A DNA stretch of 64,000 bases from Pilatotrama ljubarskyi (Eukaryota; Basidiomycota; Agaricomycetes; Polyporales; Polyporaceae): contig MU277700.1 in assembly GCA_022385805.1 (NCBI GenBank), forward strand, positions 236,583-300,582. The letters are read 5' to 3'. A program made the position numbers and the translations under genes. Below are positions 22,458 to 34,356 of the stretch, piece after piece (position 1 is the first letter of the stretch; each line of letters starts with the position of its first letter). The notes below the pieces were generated by a model, which saw nothing but the letters and a program-made list of their open reading frames with translations, had not been told where the DNA came from and searched no databases.

Positions 22458-24456
22458 TCAGGGCCCCTTGCGCAGCTTCCGAACTTCGGAGCCCATCTCG
22501 ACGGCTCGCCCTCCCACTAGCCATTGCATCACTTCTGTGGGGAGCCGATGAGCCCCTGGTTGTTCTGTGGCAGAAATCGCGAAAACTCACCACCGTAGGT
22601 CTTGGGAACGACCATGCGCGAGAGCGGTGGGCCGCTTTCCCTGCACCGAGTGAAGCGGAAGTCGTTCATCCGCTGTTCGGTGCCTGTCTCGAGGTTCACG
22701 ACGTCGGCATGTACACACACGTGCTGTCGCAATGTCAAATTTCAGGGTTCGAGCCCTGGTGGGTCTCGTACACGAGGGAAGCTAGAAGACTTACCACGAG
22801 GGCGGGGTAGCTTTCTGAGGACGACGAGTGGACGATGTACGACGTCAGCCAGAGGACAGATCCGAGAGGCACCGGACGCGCGAAGGAGATGCCATCGAAA
22901 GAGAGGAATGTGACATGATCACGCGTGAAGAGGCATGAATTTGCGAAGCCGAGCTCATATGCAAGTCGCATGAGGTAGCCTGCGACGTGCGACTTTCAGG
23001 GGGCAGACGAAGGGGTGAAGAAGATCTTCTGATGCACGCTGTGATGTTCGCAGGTCAGACAGCCTTCGATGAAGGAAAGCAAGGGCGCAAAGGCACACTC
23101 ACTTGCGTTCTTGCGGGAACATGATGAGTGTCTCCTCGAGGCGAGTGTCTCCCATCCAGACCCGCTCATGATTACCATTGGGAGACGGCCCACCTTGCTC
23201 GTCCTGTGCATAGGTAGAGCGAATGCAGTGCCTCGGCTTCTGAGGATGTTGGGGGCACGTGATTCAGAGACCGAACGGCCCGTGATTGCCGCTTCTTCTT
23301 GTGCACTGTGGCCCAGATGATAGTGAGTCAAGAGCATGGGCAGCGGGTATGATGAGAAATGACGAGCCTTCGCCGATGGTGTAGAGGATGTGGTCCTCCG
23401 CTGTCTCCAGGCTAAGCGGGTTTACGAGGGCTGAGCCATGTGTCCGTGCATCCCTGCAAACCATGCAGAAGCGACCCGGAAGACAATATGAGTGCGCTTC
23501 AGGTGGCTGTCCGTGACGAGACCCTTGCCCTACCGAGCATGATGGTCTTCTCCTTCCCGTCCTTCTCCAAGGCCTCCACGCGCACAGCAACCTCGAGAGA
23601 GCTCCTGCCTGTGTGGATCACTTGGCCGCTGAGTCGCATATCTCGTACCGGGTACAGCGATGCCAGCATGCCGAGCCTGATCGCGGATAGCCTCTTGAGT
23701 GATATGCCACGGATTACCGTAAGGCAGACACCCACCTATCTACAGATGCAGTGACCATGTAGAAGCCCGCGTTCTTCGGGAGCGCGCTCACGTCGGGACC
23801 CAGCATGTGCTTGTAGGCGATGCTGCGCGCGAGCGAATCGAGGTGCTCCATGAGGAGGCCCGTGCGGATCACGCCCGACGCGTTCGTGTAGTTCTCGAGC
23901 AGCTCCGGGTTCGACCCGTACGGGAGCATGATCTCGCAGTACGAGTCGTGCAGGCGGCGGGGCACGAGCGGGTCGAGCTCGCCTGGCGCGGACCCGAGCT
24001 GCTTTGCGTCAGGGGAATCGGGCATCGCGAGCGCCTCGGACCAGAGGCCCTTTGAGCGCACAGGAACCATTCTGCGTCATTATGCGCGGTCCGTCACGCG
24101 TCACGCGTCAGTCTGGAGGCAGGAGGCGACAAGTGTGAGAGCGCGTACGAGTGATGCGCAGGATTTGAGCGCTGCCCGATTCGGGGCGAGCTTCCACGCA
24201 CGAAAAGGGCAAGCAGACTGAATGGTCACTCACTGCAGATCTTTAGAAGCCTGTCCATCGTCGCGATGTCTTGCATCTCCTCGACCGCGCCGAGCTCCGT
24301 CGAACGGCGAAGCGCAGTCTCCGCATTCCCTACTGGTGCGGTTGTTGCGATAGTGCGCCATGAGGGCCTCGCGACGTTTGGGCAGGCGGCGAAGCGCGAT
24401 GCCCGCAGAGCAAGCTGGCTCCGTATTCTGATATTTGAGCAGGCGCGAGAGAACAT
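22458..24456 (-). pseudogene. mitochondrial acyl-CoA thioesterase (ACOT9-like, hotdog fold), decayed
   Basis: Exon-like blocks in order match the double-hotdog ACOT9 family: an Arg-rich mitochondrial presequence from ATG 24456, then NASGVIRTGLLMEHLDSLA, RLSGQVIHTGRSSLEVAVRV, GRFCMVCRDARTHGSALVNP, RVWMGDTRLEETLIMFPQER, RLAYELGFANSCLFTRDHV, NDFRFTRCRESGPPLSRMVV and the C-terminus ending RKLRKGP (stop 22458). Several junctions are damaged. The donor after IGE reads GC instead of GT, the acceptor before RFCMV reads GG instead of AG, HSLYL to DEQGG (near 23210) needs a one-base shift, and the donor expected after HQKIF is missing. A working copy would hydrolyse acyl-CoA in mitochondria. This one is probably a pseudogene, unless unusual splicing or sequence errors explain the defects. 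Confidence 0.7.
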
Positions 24457-24853
24457 GATACCCCAAGCACGATGTAGGACTGGCACAGTTAGAGTGGACG
24501 AGGTTGAAGCGGAAACCGTGAGTCGGACGACATAGCCACCGCCGCCGCGTTTACAGCTTCACACAGCCTTGGATCAATCCAGCCGTTTCCTTCAGAAGTC
24601 GAAAGCCGTCTAGTCGACGACAGAGCGTCATATTGTGGTTGAGCGCAGCGCAGAGCCGCCCCTCCTACGGGGCTGTACAGGGCAGTGATCGCAAACAGTC
24701 TATAAGGCTCGCACAGCGATTCTCGTGCGATCCATTCAGGCCCATCAGCCGCTCCTCAACCCCTTTGTCCTGGTAAGCCCAATTTCAACGTGAGTTTGAA
24801 TGAGCGTGAGCGTGCTCACATACTCGTTGCCGTTGATTCTCAGGCTCATCCAT
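24457..24853. other. divergent intergenic region between thioesterase relic and HET gene
   Basis: A 397-bp bidirectional spacer. An in-frame ATG for the HET gene also exists at 24800, but the shared start MWLL at 24854 is preferred. No other element was identified. Confidence 0.4.
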
Positions 24854-26804
24854 ATGTGGCTGCTGAGTACCGATGCCCGCGCTCAGCTGAAGTACTTCAA
24901 CGGCCCGAAGGATGTACCAGGAGGATACGCCGCCCTCTCCCACGTATGGAAGGGACACGAGCAGTCGTTCCAGGACGTCCAAGCCATTCTCGCAGAAGGC
25001 GGTGCAGCGCGGTCCCGCGCATCTGCCAAAATCCACGGATGCTGCAGGCTCGCGGAGCGGCACGGCTACGCGTGGGTCTGGATCGACACCTGCTGCATCG
25101 ACAAGACGAGCAGCGCGGAACTATCCGAGGCGATCAACTCGATGTTCGAGTGGTACGCGCGCGCCCAGGTCTGCTACGCCTACCTCCACGATGTCCCGCA
25201 AGGCGAAGCACTTGACGGCGCGGACTCTGCGTTCCGTAGGAGCGAGTGGTTCGCCCGCGGATGGACCCTGCAGGAGCTGGTTGCGCCGGACACGGTGGTT
25301 TTCCTCTCCAGTACCTGGACCGTACTCGGCACGAAGGCCTCTCTGGCGCGCCTTTTGGAGGAGGTCACCGGGATCGATACCGCGGTTCTGACGTTCCGGA
25401 GGAAGCTGTCGGACGTCAGCATCGCGCGTCGGATGTCCTGGGCGGCGCGACGGAAGACGACGAGGATCGAGGACGAGGCATACTGTCTCATGGGCATCTT
25501 TGACGTCAACATGCCGACCATCTACGGAGAGGGTAGGCGCGCCTTCCTGCGTCTCCAGGAGGAGATCACCAAGCAGTCGCCGGATCAGACTATCTTCGCC
25601 TGGGGCACAACCGCACCCTTCATGTCGCTGCAGATTTGCCCTCGGAAGGCGCAGGCGTTCCTCGCGGTTCCCGACGATCCAGATCGCTACCTCCTCGCAT
25701 CGTCCCCGACCGCGTTCGCTGACTCTGCGAACGTCGTTCCCATCCAAACGGACGTCGCTACGCTCGCGGCATCGAACATATTCCGAGGAGACCGCTCAAG
25801 AGCTGGAACCTTGTGGGTACGCCGCCACGGTGCCCGAGATGTATCCCATGGGACTCAAGCACTGACGCGCCTCTCATTCCTAGGATTCCATGGCAGCCTA
25901 CATTCGCGAGCAGCTCAGGCTCGCGACTGACGCGCACGTGCCAGTGCCGGAGTTTGTGGTCACAAGCCAGGGCGTGCGCTGTCGCCTTCCCATCATCGAA
26001 GACATTGAGGGAAATTGTCCAGTCAGCGTTGCGGTGCTGGCATGTCAACACATCTCCGCCGACCCCAGCGTTCGAACGGGAGTCGGCCTCGCACTGCAGA
26101 ACTTGGGCAACCCGAAGCGGCGCGGGACGAACGCCACGCAGTTCTACTATACAGGCGTCCCACCCTCATTCTACAGCAAGGACTCGGAGCAGCTACTCAA
26201 ACGGCACAGGCTCCTGACGCTCGACTCCACCGCGTGCCGGGGCTCCCCAGCACATTCGACGAGGCTGACCGTTCGCTGGAGGGAGTTCTACGTCGTGCGC
26301 CACAACACTGCAGTCCACGCTAGCCTGTCTGAGCCTGGCAGGTTGCCCCGCCGCCTCCTTTTCCCGTCCTGGCTGCTCTCCGAGCTCAGCCACTGGGGAT
26401 TCCGCGTTACGTCCGCCCCGAAATACAGCGGGGATCTTCTTGTTCTCTTCAGGCTGTCCAGGGTCGTGTCCAAGCGCTGTGTGGTGTTCTCGAACGCGGC
26501 AAGCGGCGAGGCGCTCACGATCGAGTTCGGCCAGTGCAGGCAAGACCGGCTCTGGGTGAACGCGCTATTCGCGTCTCTGCAGCCGACTGAAGACAGCGAC
26601 GAGGAGGCGGACTGCAGTCGCCTGCACAGGCACATCAGCTCCTGCACGGATGGCTCGATGACCTTCGGCAACGAGGAAAGGTCCATGCAGCTTTCCTTCA
26701 GTGTCCGCGAGGGGCCAGAAGTCGTCTATGTAATAGATATCCAGCTTGGCGGGATAGTCTATGAGTCCCTTAGAGCAACGGGCTCCTATCAACGCGACGT
26801 CTGA
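24854..26804 (+). CDS. HET-domain protein, HET-E-like (paralogue 1)
   Basis: Two exons, 24854-25816 (963 nt) and 25884-26804 (921 nt), joined through GTACGC...TAG in phase 0, giving 627 aa. The HET domain (about residues 20-170) has the usual order YAALSHVWKGHEQSF, WIDTCCIDK, FEWYARAQVCYAYL and RGWTLQELVAP, followed by RMSWAARRKTTRIEDEAYCL and MPTIYGEGRRAF, the extension seen in HET-E-type proteins. No NACHT or WD40 follows; the C-terminal half (exon 2) is a large domain of unknown function shared with the paralogue at 45478. I chose ATG 24854 because it aligns with that paralogue's MWLL start. HET proteins act in vegetative incompatibility and non-self response. No damage was seen. Confidence 0.9.
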
Positions 26805-26997
26805 GCCAGGCTTACACCTGTACCTCCAATCCACCGTAGGGGAGAGCGTGTAGAGGATGCGTTAGAGTAGTATAGTTGCAAGATGTCGTAACCTGATGAC
26901 TTGGACCCATACGTCTCAGCGTCGTCGTAGCACGCAGCGTGTGCATGTCCGTGCCGTCCCGGGACGGCGAACGCAATACATTATTTTCGGGACGTAA

Positions 26998-28205
26998 CTA
27001 TGCAGGAAGCTCAAACTTCTGGCCCTGCAACACCCTGTGCCAAACGAGGTACGCGTCAGTATGGCGGGCAAAGCGCACATCAGCCTGAGTGATACGCACT
27101 TCGTAAAGTAGACATAGAAGAAATCGAGGTAGAGCGCCGTTTGGACGATGCCCGCGGTGACGGCGATGGGGTCAACCATGTCCTCCGTGAAGTACCTGAG
27201 ATACACGCGCATGGGAATAACGGGCGCTTCAGCATACACGCGCATCCCGTGCACGCGACACGTAGCAGGATGACGTACCGGTAGATCCAATTCGGGATGT
27301 AGAATGCTCTGTACGCGCCCAGTGCAGCAAGGTAGTGCGTGGTGATCGTCTCCGCCTCGCCCGTGCGTTGAAGCATGAACAGTTGCGGAAGGATGGCGAC
27401 CGACTCGAGGAAGATGGAGAAGGACCACAGTAGCTCAGGGATCGTGAACTTGTAGTGGAAGAGCAGTGCGAGGACGGCAGCCGGGCCCAGAAGGTACTCT
27501 ACGCGGAACGTGTCTATCGAGGGGTCGTGCGTTGGCCTTGACGAATAGCCAGGATGACGAGGATGTGGCGGGAGAGGCGAGGCGGAAACGGAGATGCACT
27601 TTGAGAGAAGGCGGGATTACTGTGGCAAGGGCGGACACGTACCTGTACCTGTACTTCATGAGGTAGAGGATGTAGCAACTACTCGCAATGAAGAAGATCT
27701 TCATCGTGAAGTTGTACAGGGACACCCATTCGTAAAAGAGATCGAGGTAACGGGTTATGAAGACCGTGGCGTAGAGTGCCTGCGTCTTGAACGAGATACC
27801 TGTTGGCCAAGTGCGCTCATTCAGCGCGTTCTCTCCTCCGCAATTGAGAACGGTGTCTGGGTATCCCGGCGCGACGAGGTACGAAGGGTAGCGTGCCTGC
27901 CTATGGCAGGTAGCTGACCTGAGCTTACCCTTCACCGGCCTGCAGGACCAGCGTTGCCTACGAACTCCCAAGCGACCTTACGGCCTCCAAGAACCTTCGT
28001 ACGCGTGCAGAACACGCAGAAAAAAGCGCCGGAAATGCGTACCACATACCTCGACATGACCGCGTCGACTGAATCTTCTGCAGCAGGATCAATATCGACG
28101 CGAGATGGGAGAGGTCTCCTGTAAGCGCATGCAGACCGCAGTGAGCAAGAACATATTGGTTTGAGGGCGCAGAGCAAGCGCACCCAACAACCGAAAGATA
28201 TTCAT
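26998..28205 (-). CDS. ERD2: ER lumen protein-retaining (KDEL/HDEL) receptor
   Basis: Six exons, 28205-28184, 28118-28050, 27799-27643, 27536-27279, 27195-27100 and 27034-26998, add to 639 nt and 212 aa, exactly the usual receptor length. Landmarks are [79 protein letters not shown] and [20 protein letters not shown]. This seven-helix Golgi protein binds C-terminal K/HDEL signals and returns escaped ER chaperones via COPI vesicles. The first exon has only seven full codons. All splice sites are canonical, though the acceptor of exon 4 is a plain AAG. Confidence is very high; the symbol is given by orthology. Confidence 0.97.
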
Positions 28206-29361
28206 CTCGGGGAACGGACGGAGGTGAGGGCAGGAAAAGAGACGGCCTGGAGGAAGGGGATGACGACGAGCGCGAGTTCACTTGCGACGTGGAGAGTCTC
28301 AGCCAAAGCACCGTGGGATATTGCCTAATTAGTAATTAGCTGATTCGGGTTAGGTTACATATAACCTGCAATTGCTTATGTCTACAGCGGGGGTTCTTTT
28401 TGGATCTAGGGTATACCATTATACATGCTACTATGTCACACGCAGTGCTTTGACAGACGTCTGCAAGCAAGCGAGGTTTTACTAGGCGTGATTGCTGAAA
28501 GTCCATGACAGACTCTCCTCCTGCATCTCCACGATCATATATCCTTCGGCACATGTACACTGCACTAAGGTTCGAATTTGAGCTCCTTACGCGTATGAAC
28601 ATGATAATGACAGCTAATCGTATCGGTCTCCGTAGAGATGTCCAAACCAGCGAGATACAGTAAGGCTCGCATGACGATCGTACCGGGCTTTACTGCGCCA
28701 TCCCCCGCTCCTCTACGAGCTCCCTGAAAGCTCGCTTGCAGAATGAGCTGCGCAAGAAATCACAGCGATAAGTATCAGATAGATGCCTAAGACATTCTCT
28801 GGTGCTTGCCCCTCAGCTGTGTGACCGTGCGCCGGGCTTTTGCACGTCACCGGTACCGTGCTGCTTGCAACAAGCTCTGAAACACACGCGCAGGAGAAAT
28901 ATATGGCACTCCCCTCGAGTGTTTCCATCATCCCATTACAACCAGATCTGAGTGGATGTGCACAGAAGATCATGCGGGGCTCACTGGCGCTTTCCCCGTT
29001 GATCTCATGTAGCGTATTACCCAGACTACTAATTGAAAGGCAGGTTCAACCGAAACCATATGAACGTGGCCGACTCACATCAGAACCAAGTAGCAGAACG
29101 CTGACTAACGCTTGACAGGACAAGAGCGGAGTGGAAGGCCTAACTTCTGTCTGCACGCTGCGCACAAACTGAGGCGCTGCCAACGCTGTGGCCGTTCGTT
29201 CCGTTACGCTTCAGCTTTAGTGCGGACCGGGAGTTGGAATCGTGCGTATACTATGAACCAATCTACATCTACGAAAAGTAGGTTCGTTCTCGACCGTATA
29301 TATAACTCCGGGCAGCGTCGCGGTATCAAGCCTCACGCTATTGACATTGTAGGTCGCCATC
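28206..29361. other. divergent intergenic region, KDEL receptor / APH-2
   Basis: No gene was seen. About 29062-29135 is clearly homologous to 49575-49499 (reverse strand) upstream of the APH gene at 49314, sharing strings such as CTCACATCAGA and AGGACAAGAGCGGA. A TATATATAA box lies at 29297-29305, 57 bp before the APH-2 ATG. Confidence 0.6.
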
Positions 29362-30862
29362 ATGGGCAAGTATTCTTTCTCGGCCGTCAGTAGCCCCTAC
29401 GCCACTTTCATCGACACCATCGACCTCGGTGCCGTTCGCTCGCTGGCCCTCGAAGTCTATGCAAAGGAACGGGCTGACTCGCCTGAGCCACCGACGGCGT
29501 CCGTCGTCTCCTGCACTGTGGTGTCCCCTCCGAGGCATGACGGACACAACATCGCCTACGATCTTGAATTTTCAAACGGCCTTTCCTGGCTTATCCGCAT
29601 CCCTCACGAAGAATGGGGACCCCTCGACGCCCGTCCCATGCACCTCGACATCGTCGCGATGGAATACATCACGTCCCGTACGTCGGTTCCTATCCCGCGC
29701 CTTCATGCGTATTGCTGCACCACTGACAATCCTATCGGCCACCTGTATATGATCATGGACAAGATCCACGGGATCCGCCTCGACAGCGTCTGGGCGGACG
29801 CTTCCTGGTGGACTGGCGAGCGGCGGAGGGAGAACTTCTTCGATTCTCTTGCTGGTTTCATGGTAGAGCTTGCGGGACTCGAGTTCGACAAGATCGGCGC
29901 CATCGATCGCCGCCCCGACGGATCATTTGTTATTGTTCCCTTCGTAACTGGACTTGGGATGACTTACGAGGAGTTCGGGCCATTTCAGACTACGCACGAG
30001 TACCTCAATGCAGTCCTCGCGCCGCGACGCGCGCGCGAGACTAATCCCGAGAACCTCGCATGGATTGCGCTCGCTTAGCTGTTTGTCGGCGCTCTCACCG
30101 AAGCTATGCACGACGGCGCGCCATTCACAACCAGCCATCCGGACTTCGACGCGCAGAATATCTTCGTGGACAACACGGGCAGGGTTGTCGGCTTGATCGA
30201 CTGGGATGGCGTATCTACTCGTCCTCGGGAAGTCGGCGCTGTCACCTATCCCTACTTTCTCACCCGTGACTGGTGCCCGGGAATGTACGACGCAGACGAG
30301 GACCAGAACAACGCCTATCGCAGGATGTATACCGAGGCCGTCCGGATGGCCTCGGGCGGCAAGCTGGACGCCGTCACCCGGAACTCGCACGTTGTGAGCA
30401 CGCTGCACCTGGCAGTTTGTGGGTGCTATGACTGGCCCGGCATGCTCCTCTGTTTGGGCGAGTATGTGTTCGGATCGGACATCCGCGTACTCGACATTTG
30501 GGAGGGCCTCCAACACGGGAGTTGGCTCACGGGCCCTGCGAAGCTGGTTGCGCGAGTCAAACGTAGGTTACCCTACCGCTTACTGTTGGATGCGGAACTG
30601 ATTATTTTTCTTACTAGTGTGGCCCGAGCTCGATGACAGCCCCTCTCTCGATGCTGTTGAAACTGCGCAAGGGAAGCAGGACGCACAGGAGACCAAGGAT
30701 ACGAAGGTCAGCGGACTCAGTTGGGTGTAGAGAGTTAGCGGGTGGATGCAGCGAACCGTTTTGAGTATGGTGAGGAATTGCATTTCGAAGGGGCTGAAGT
30801 CTACCACCCGGGCGAGCGGCGGGCGCGAAGCGAGCGTGCATTTCGAGCCCATTCCAGCCTGA
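29362..30862 (+). pseudogene. APH-like kinase (APH-2) with two in-frame TAG codons
   Basis: Exons 29362-30562 and 30618-30862 give a 482-codon frame that is complete except for TAG at 30076 and TAG at 30728. At the first site the closest paralogue (gene at 47797-49314) has Ser-Gln (CAG) before LFVGAL. At the second site a paralogue has WVQR where this copy has WV-stop-R. Both therefore look like CAG-to-TAG changes. All kinase motifs remain: GHLYMIMDKIHGIRLDSVW, the catalytic loop HPDFDAQNIFV (HxDxxxxN) and GLIDWDGV. The second exon has the same length (245 nt) as in the paralogue. It is a very young pseudogene, or a gene dependent on UAG readthrough. Its 3' end converges on the small Cys-rich gene at 31366. 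Confidence 0.8.
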
Positions 30863-31365
30863 TAGATTCAACCCTGCTCTCGGAGCAGAGTCATTGTCAT
30901 TAACCTAGAGGGCTTGATTTCTGGAGTCTGTTTACGCGCCGATCCTTGTCCTCGGTATCCAGTGCTGACGCTATATAGTGTGGAATTACTTGACAGCCTT
31001 GACCCCAATGAAAGCCAAACTCTAGACTGAGCGGTAAGTACGCGTTCAGAGCCCGGTGTCCTCTCGTACGCGCCACGGACATCAGATGTCATTTGTCATA
31101 CATGGCGCCGGTCGTCACAAGTCCTCCCCGGGGCGGTTCTAGCAATGCTGTCTGCGAGCGGGAGTTCTCTTGAGTTGGCATGCCGGATATCTTTCCCCAT
31201 GGCCTGGGACAACGTCAGAGAACTCGAACTCCTGCATAAGCAGCACGAGATTTGGCCAGAATGGCAATGGAACATGGCATAGAACATAGCATGGTAAGTT
31301 AATCATATAGTCCCCCGCGTCCCCCTGGTAGTAATACACAGTGCGCAACCACACTGTCGTGCGGT
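30863..31365. other. convergent spacer, APH-2 / small Cys-rich gene A
   Basis: About 500 bp between convergent 3' ends. No additional feature is supported. Confidence 0.45.
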
Positions 31366-31661
31366 CTAAGCCGCTTTACGACGTCTCTCCTCCTCCTTCG
31401 CTCTTTGAACTACGCCGTCAGCGCGCTTCTGCGCCTTGTAGCACATCTCACAGTCGTCCCCTGGCTGATGGTCTGCGTTGGGGTGGATGCGACAGAACTC
31501 GACATGACCCTTCTTGATGCATCGCGCAGTTACAGCTGATCCTGTACAAACGGGGCTAGGTAGACAGAATCAGCGTGGCATTCCAGAACACGTACGAGGC
31601 TTAAGGATGTGATAGCTCACCAGTGCTGCCGTTTCTTCCGTCCCATGTATGAGCCTGGCAT
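31366..31661 (-). CDS. small Cys/His-rich protein, putative zinc-binding (copy A)
   Basis: Two exons, 31661-31621 and 31555-31366, give 231 nt and 76 aa. It is too short and split for simple ORF calling, but it has two clear relatives in this window (50575 and 56085). The intron (GTGAGC...TAG, 65 bp) splits the codon of the first cysteine, the same place as in the other copies. Spaced ligands are HC-x2-C, then C-x4-H-V-E-x-C-x2-H-P and C-x2-C-Y-K, followed by a basic tail (RAKEEERRKAA). Eight Cys/His could bind two zinc ions, possibly in a cross-brace; this is inference. There is no signal peptide, so it should be intracellular. It is read divergently from the APH gene at 32887 (1.2 kb apart) and converges on APH-2. 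I know of no named family. Confidence 0.8.
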
Positions 31662-32886
31662 CGCGTCCTGGGTTCTGTCGTTGGGGTAGATGATGGCTAG
31701 GATGGGAGAGAGAGAGAAAGATTTCTCTGAGAATCGTTGCAACTTGAAGTAGTTGGCAATGCTGAGTCGTCTTTGCTGGTCATGGTCCCTTTATACCGTC
31801 AGAAGGAGGACCCAGCGGCCAGTTGCAGCTGATGCGTGCCACTGCATGAGTTCTTCCTGAGGCCAAAGCGTAGTGCAGCAGAGAAAGTACAAGGGGTAAT
31901 GAGGAACGCGTTCAACGCGTCCGCATGGGCATCATGGTCCAAGCTGAAGCGTCCTTCATATGCCAAGGCTTTCCTGGTGGGACATGGGACGCGCAGCACA
32001 ACAACATCCTGACAGCGAGCTGCAACTGTATACAGGCCCGGGCGACCTGGAAGAGCAGTTCAGAGAAGCATAGCCGGAACGCGTCCAGCACTCACCCAAA
32101 CCGGGGCCTGGGACGCCTTGACCTGGTCTTCCAGCCTGAGTGGTGTTCCAAGCCATATTTGTCGCCATGGAACCGCCTGGCAGCACAGCTTCGTTTCGCC
32201 TCCATCTATGACCTATCCCTCCGGAAACAAACCCATGCCAGTGCATCAAGCAAAGGAGACGTTAAAGAGACTGAAGACCCACCGCGTCATGGTTGCCCGG
32301 GCCGAGCACGTCCGAGTCGACAGAGCCGAGGATGTCGAGGAGGCAGTAGCAGCCTCGAGCCGCTAATTCGCATGAGACATTGCTGTAGCTGTGTACCAAC
32401 CCTTAGCCTTTTGCGCAATTCGATACTACGCATCGTACTGAATGGCAGGTGTGACTCAGTGTCCCGCCATGATGATCATAGTGCCATCACAAGCGCCGTA
32501 AAGTCTTGTCCTTCGAACGGCACGAGTTTCAGCGCTAAGTTCGAGTTCTATAGTCACTCGAATTCCGAGCGTCAGATCATCCTCAGATCCATGTTATCCT
32601 CCATCAAAACCAGGGGAAACGTAGCGGCCTGCTGATGGAAACACAAGTAGTCGTCTCAGGAACAAGAGCAAGAGATCTTGCGGACGAGTGGTCAAATCAT
32701 GAACAATGCTCAGACCCGCCGTCCGTCAAGCTTCGACCTTCACAACCCTTCCGCTGGGTGGTACGCCGCCGCTTGGACCGGGCAGATCAGCTAGGTACTA
32801 CCCCGTCCGTTGCAGCGCCGACATTTCCACCGCTTCTTTCTATCCAGCCCCACTCGTAGCCAAACCTCCACGCGGCGAATAGCATC
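31662..32886. promoter_or_regulatory. shared divergent promoter region, gene A / APH-3
   Basis: A 1.2-kb bidirectional spacer between the small Cys-rich gene (minus) and APH-3 (plus). It contains a 236-codon plus-strand frame (31925-32635) with no motif and no relative in the equivalent spacers, which I regard as chance. The TATA box for gene A is listed separately. Confidence 0.5.
31789..31795 (-). promoter_or_regulatory. TATA box of small Cys-rich gene A
   Basis: TATAAAG on the minus strand, about 128 bp upstream of the ATG at 31661. Comparable boxes precede copies B and C. Confidence 0.5.
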
Positions 32887-34356
32887 ATGCGCAAGCCCTC
32901 GAGCTCGTCTACAGCCTCGGAGTCCAGCTCTACCACCAATGCAACCTTCATCGAGAATCTTGACCTCGATATTCTCCGGACATTGGCCCTCCAGGTACAC
33001 GCGACCGCACGGCAGGGCTTGCCTCAGCCATCGGCTGATATAGATGTCGGCGCATCCCCGAGTGATGTGTCCTGTGCTGTGATCTCCCCTCCGCGAAGCG
33101 GCTCTTCCAACGTCGTCTACGATCTGGAGTTTTCCGACGGCCTCTCATGGATCTTCCGCGTCCCATTCGAAGAATGGGGCCCCGTCGAAGCTCGTTCCAT
33201 GCAACTCGACATCATCGCGGTGGAATTTATTGCCTCTCGTACCTCGCTCCCGATTCCTTCCCTCCACGCCTACTCTTGTACCAGCGACAATCCTCTCGGT
33301 CACCCGTACATGATCATGGACAAGGTCCACGGGATCTGCCTCTCCGACGTCTGGAACGACCCTTCTTGGTGGAACGCAGAGCGACGCAAGGAAGACGTCT
33401 TCCAGTCGCTTGCAGGCTACATGACCCAGCTCGCTGGCCTCGAATTCGACAAAATCGGCCGGCTCGACCGGGTTGGTCCCGATGGGCCATACGTCGTTGT
33501 ACCCTTCCCATCCGAAGACGATCCGGACGAACCCCGGGAGGCGCATGGACCGTTCGACTCCACCCAGGCGTACCTCTCTGCTCTCCTCGCAGAGCGACGC
33601 GAGACCGAAACCGACGCATATGGACTGGCGCAGTGCGCCCTCCTCCAGATGTTCATCGGCGCCGTCCCAGAACCGCGCTACGCCCGTGCTCCGTTCGCCC
33701 TTGGACATCCGGATTACAATGCGCAGAACATTTTCGTGGACGACACGGGGAAGGTCGTGGGTCTCATCGACTGGGACGGCGTGTGCATCGAGCCACGACA
33801 GCTCGGCGCTCTCGGATACCCCATATTCCTGACCCTGGACTGGACCCCGGCGTTATATCATGCGGACCAGGACAAGATGCACCGGTATCGCCAGATGTAC
33901 ACCGAGGCTATCCGTGTCGCCTCGGGAGGAAAGCTGGATGCCGTCGTACGCAACTCCCACATCCTCCAGAAACTGTGCATTGCGGCCAGTACCAGCTTTG
34001 GGACTCAGAGCACGGTGATCCGGCTCAGCGAGTATGTGTTCGGGTCGCGGGATCTCATGCGCGACGTCTTGGAGGGCCTTGAACACGGCAGTTGGCTCAC
34101 GAGCCTTCCTGACGAGATTGCGGTAGTCGCAGGTGAGGCATTTTGAACTGGCATCCGCGTCGACGTTCGACTGACGCTGCGTGCAGTATGGCCTGAGCCC
34201 GTCGACGATCGTTCCGTGAACGCTTCGGATGCTTCGCAGTCACCCCCCAACGATAAATCGAAGAAGTCTGGGAAGGATGGTGGGTGGATGCAGAAACTCA
34301 GCGGGTGGCTGCGACGGAAGCTGTCGACGGCGGTGCAGAGTTGGACTCGGAGGTGA
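32887..34356 (+). CDS. APH-like phosphotransferase/kinase (APH-3)
   Basis: Exons 32887-34132 and 34187-34356 give 471 aa. The fold is of the aminoglycoside phosphotransferase (protein-kinase-like) superfamily. The N-lobe has NVVYDLEFSDGLSWIFRVPF (the Lys-containing strand is not obvious), the hinge region is GHPYMIMDKVHGICLSDVW, the catalytic loop is GHPDYNAQNIFV (HxDxxxxN) and the metal-binding motif is GLIDWDGV. Exon 2 encodes a separate tail, including GGWMQKLSGWLRRKLSTAVQ, likely an amphipathic helix shared by its paralogues. The real substrate is unknown; fungal members are usually not drug-resistance enzymes. It is one of four intact copies and is divergently paired with small Cys-rich gene A. 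Confidence 0.88.

Noticed and set aside
31925..32635. 236-codon plus-strand ORF in the divergent spacer between gene A and APH-3
   Set aside because: It has no domain, irregular composition, and no counterpart in the two equivalent spacers, so it is probably a chance frame.
32887..34356. Antibiotic resistance function for the APH-like genes
   Set aside because: Fungal APH-fold proteins form a large family with unknown substrates. Nothing in the sequence points to aminoglycosides.
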